From the NCBI GenBank assembly GCA_027033875.1, contig JALVKK010000052.1, forward strand, positions 1-5,826: a stretch of 5,826 bases of DNA, given 5' to 3'. Shown one piece after another: positions 5,538 to 5,826 of the stretch (position 1 is the first letter of the stretch; each line of letters opens with the position of its first letter). This stretch comes from Flavobacteriales bacterium (GTDB taxonomy: Bacteria > Bacteroidota > Bacteroidia > Flavobacteriales > Flavobacteriaceae). The notes under the pieces are model-generated. The model searched no databases. It worked only from the letters and a program-made list of their open reading frames with translations, and had not been told where the DNA came from. Made by a program: the position numbers and the translations under genes.

Positions 5538-5570
5538 TAACCGGTTAACCAAATAACCAATTAACCATTA
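5538..5570 (+). repeat. TAACCNNN octamer array upstream of rhodanese-like gene 3
   Basis: The units are TAACCGGT, TAACCAAA, TAACCAAT and TAACCATT, differing from the other two arrays only at the end. A degenerate fifth unit, TAATCAAA, precedes it at 5530-5537. The array ends five bases before the ATG at 5576. Confidence 0.85.
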
Positions 5571-5575
5571 GAATA

Positions 5576-5826
5576 ATGAAAAAAATAATTCTTTTAATAT
5601 TAATCATCGGCACGCTGAGTGCTTGTAAACATAATTCGACCATATATAAAGGCGATTTTGTAGGGAAGCGTGACGTCAATTTTGAAAATTTAGTGCGTTC
5701 GGGGCAACCTAAAACTTTGGCTGAAATTTATTATGAACACGGTAATTTTATCAATACCAAACAATTTCCGCCTATTGTAAAAGCAGAAGAAGTATTAGAA
5801 AACGGCAAAGATTGGTTGTTGATAGA
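5576..5826 (+). CDS. Third rhodanese-like lipoprotein, 3'-truncated by the window
   Basis: Only the first 83 codons are visible. They encode a lipoprotein signal, MKKIILLILIIGTLSAC, with lipobox LSAC and C17 as the lipidation site. A segment of about 50 residues (KHNSTIYKGDFVGKRD onward) has no match that I recognise. From about residue 66 the sequence PPIVKAEEVLENGKDWLLI reads like the first helix and strand of a rhodanese domain, and the cut codon GA- would fit the Asp of the usual IDVR motif. The start at 5576 follows an octamer array like those before its two neighbours. Assignment as a third paralogue rests on position, lipobox and this short stretch. Whether it lacks the catalytic Cys and carries the GGCG tail cannot be seen. 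Confidence 0.75.
   Translation, partial: MKKIILLILIIGTLSACKHNSTIYKGDFVGKRDVNFENLVRSGQPKTLAEIYYEHGNFINTKQFPPIVKAEEVLENGKDWLLI

Noticed and set aside
3837..5575. CRISPR array in the repeat-rich spacers
   Set aside because: The repeats are 7-8 bases in tandem or lie between genes with kilobase-scale spacing; there are no regular unique spacers and no cas genes.

Overview
The window is AT-rich and tightly packed, with seven genes that all read on the + strand. Weak or absent Shine-Dalgarno sites, A-rich leaders, 'MSSC/LSAC'-type lipoproteins and the protein styles point to a member of the Bacteroidota (inference; no marker gene is present).

Region 1 (1-2666) is a membrane-bound molybdoenzyme operon. 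It holds the C-terminal part of a molybdopterin oxidoreductase catalytic subunit, a four-cluster ferredoxin-like electron-transfer subunit joined to it by an ATGA overlap, and an NrfD/PsrC quinone-interacting membrane anchor. The order and families match PsrABC/PhsABC polysulfide or thiosulfate reductases and SoeABC sulfite dehydrogenases. The sequence alone does not decide which.

Region 2 (2676-3836) follows almost without gaps. It holds two half-size YeeE/YedE membrane proteins, each with one conserved membrane Cys motif (GRGCTSG and GGFCPGTS). They look like the two halves of a thiosulfate or sulfur-compound transporter.

Region 3 (4061-5826) is a tandem array of three rhodanese-related proteins. 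The first has a membrane-anchor or Tat-like leader, the second and third are lipoproteins, and the third runs off the window. In the first two the rhodanese fold is recognisable but the catalytic Cys is replaced (Ser in one, Gly in the other). Both end in the same Lys/Ala/Pro-rich arm terminating in EVTGGCG, which resembles the GGCGG sulfur-carrying arm of SoxY. In the first protein this tail Cys is the only cysteine.

The spacers around the rhodanese genes are unusually structured. They contain inverted arrays of a 7-nt unit (AGTTRAA), a 4 x 8-nt TAACCNNN array ending 5-7 nt before each start codon, a 22-bp dispersed element in two of the three spacers, and a hairpin at the stop codon of both complete rhodanese genes whose stem shows a compensatory base-pair change.

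Working model (inference): sulfur compounds enter or leave through the split YeeE/YedE pair, sulfane sulfur is held on the Cys of mobile tails of membrane-tethered rhodanese-like carriers, and it is delivered to or taken from the molybdoenzyme complex. Wolinella Sud, a rhodanese-family protein, plays a comparable role for polysulfide reductase.
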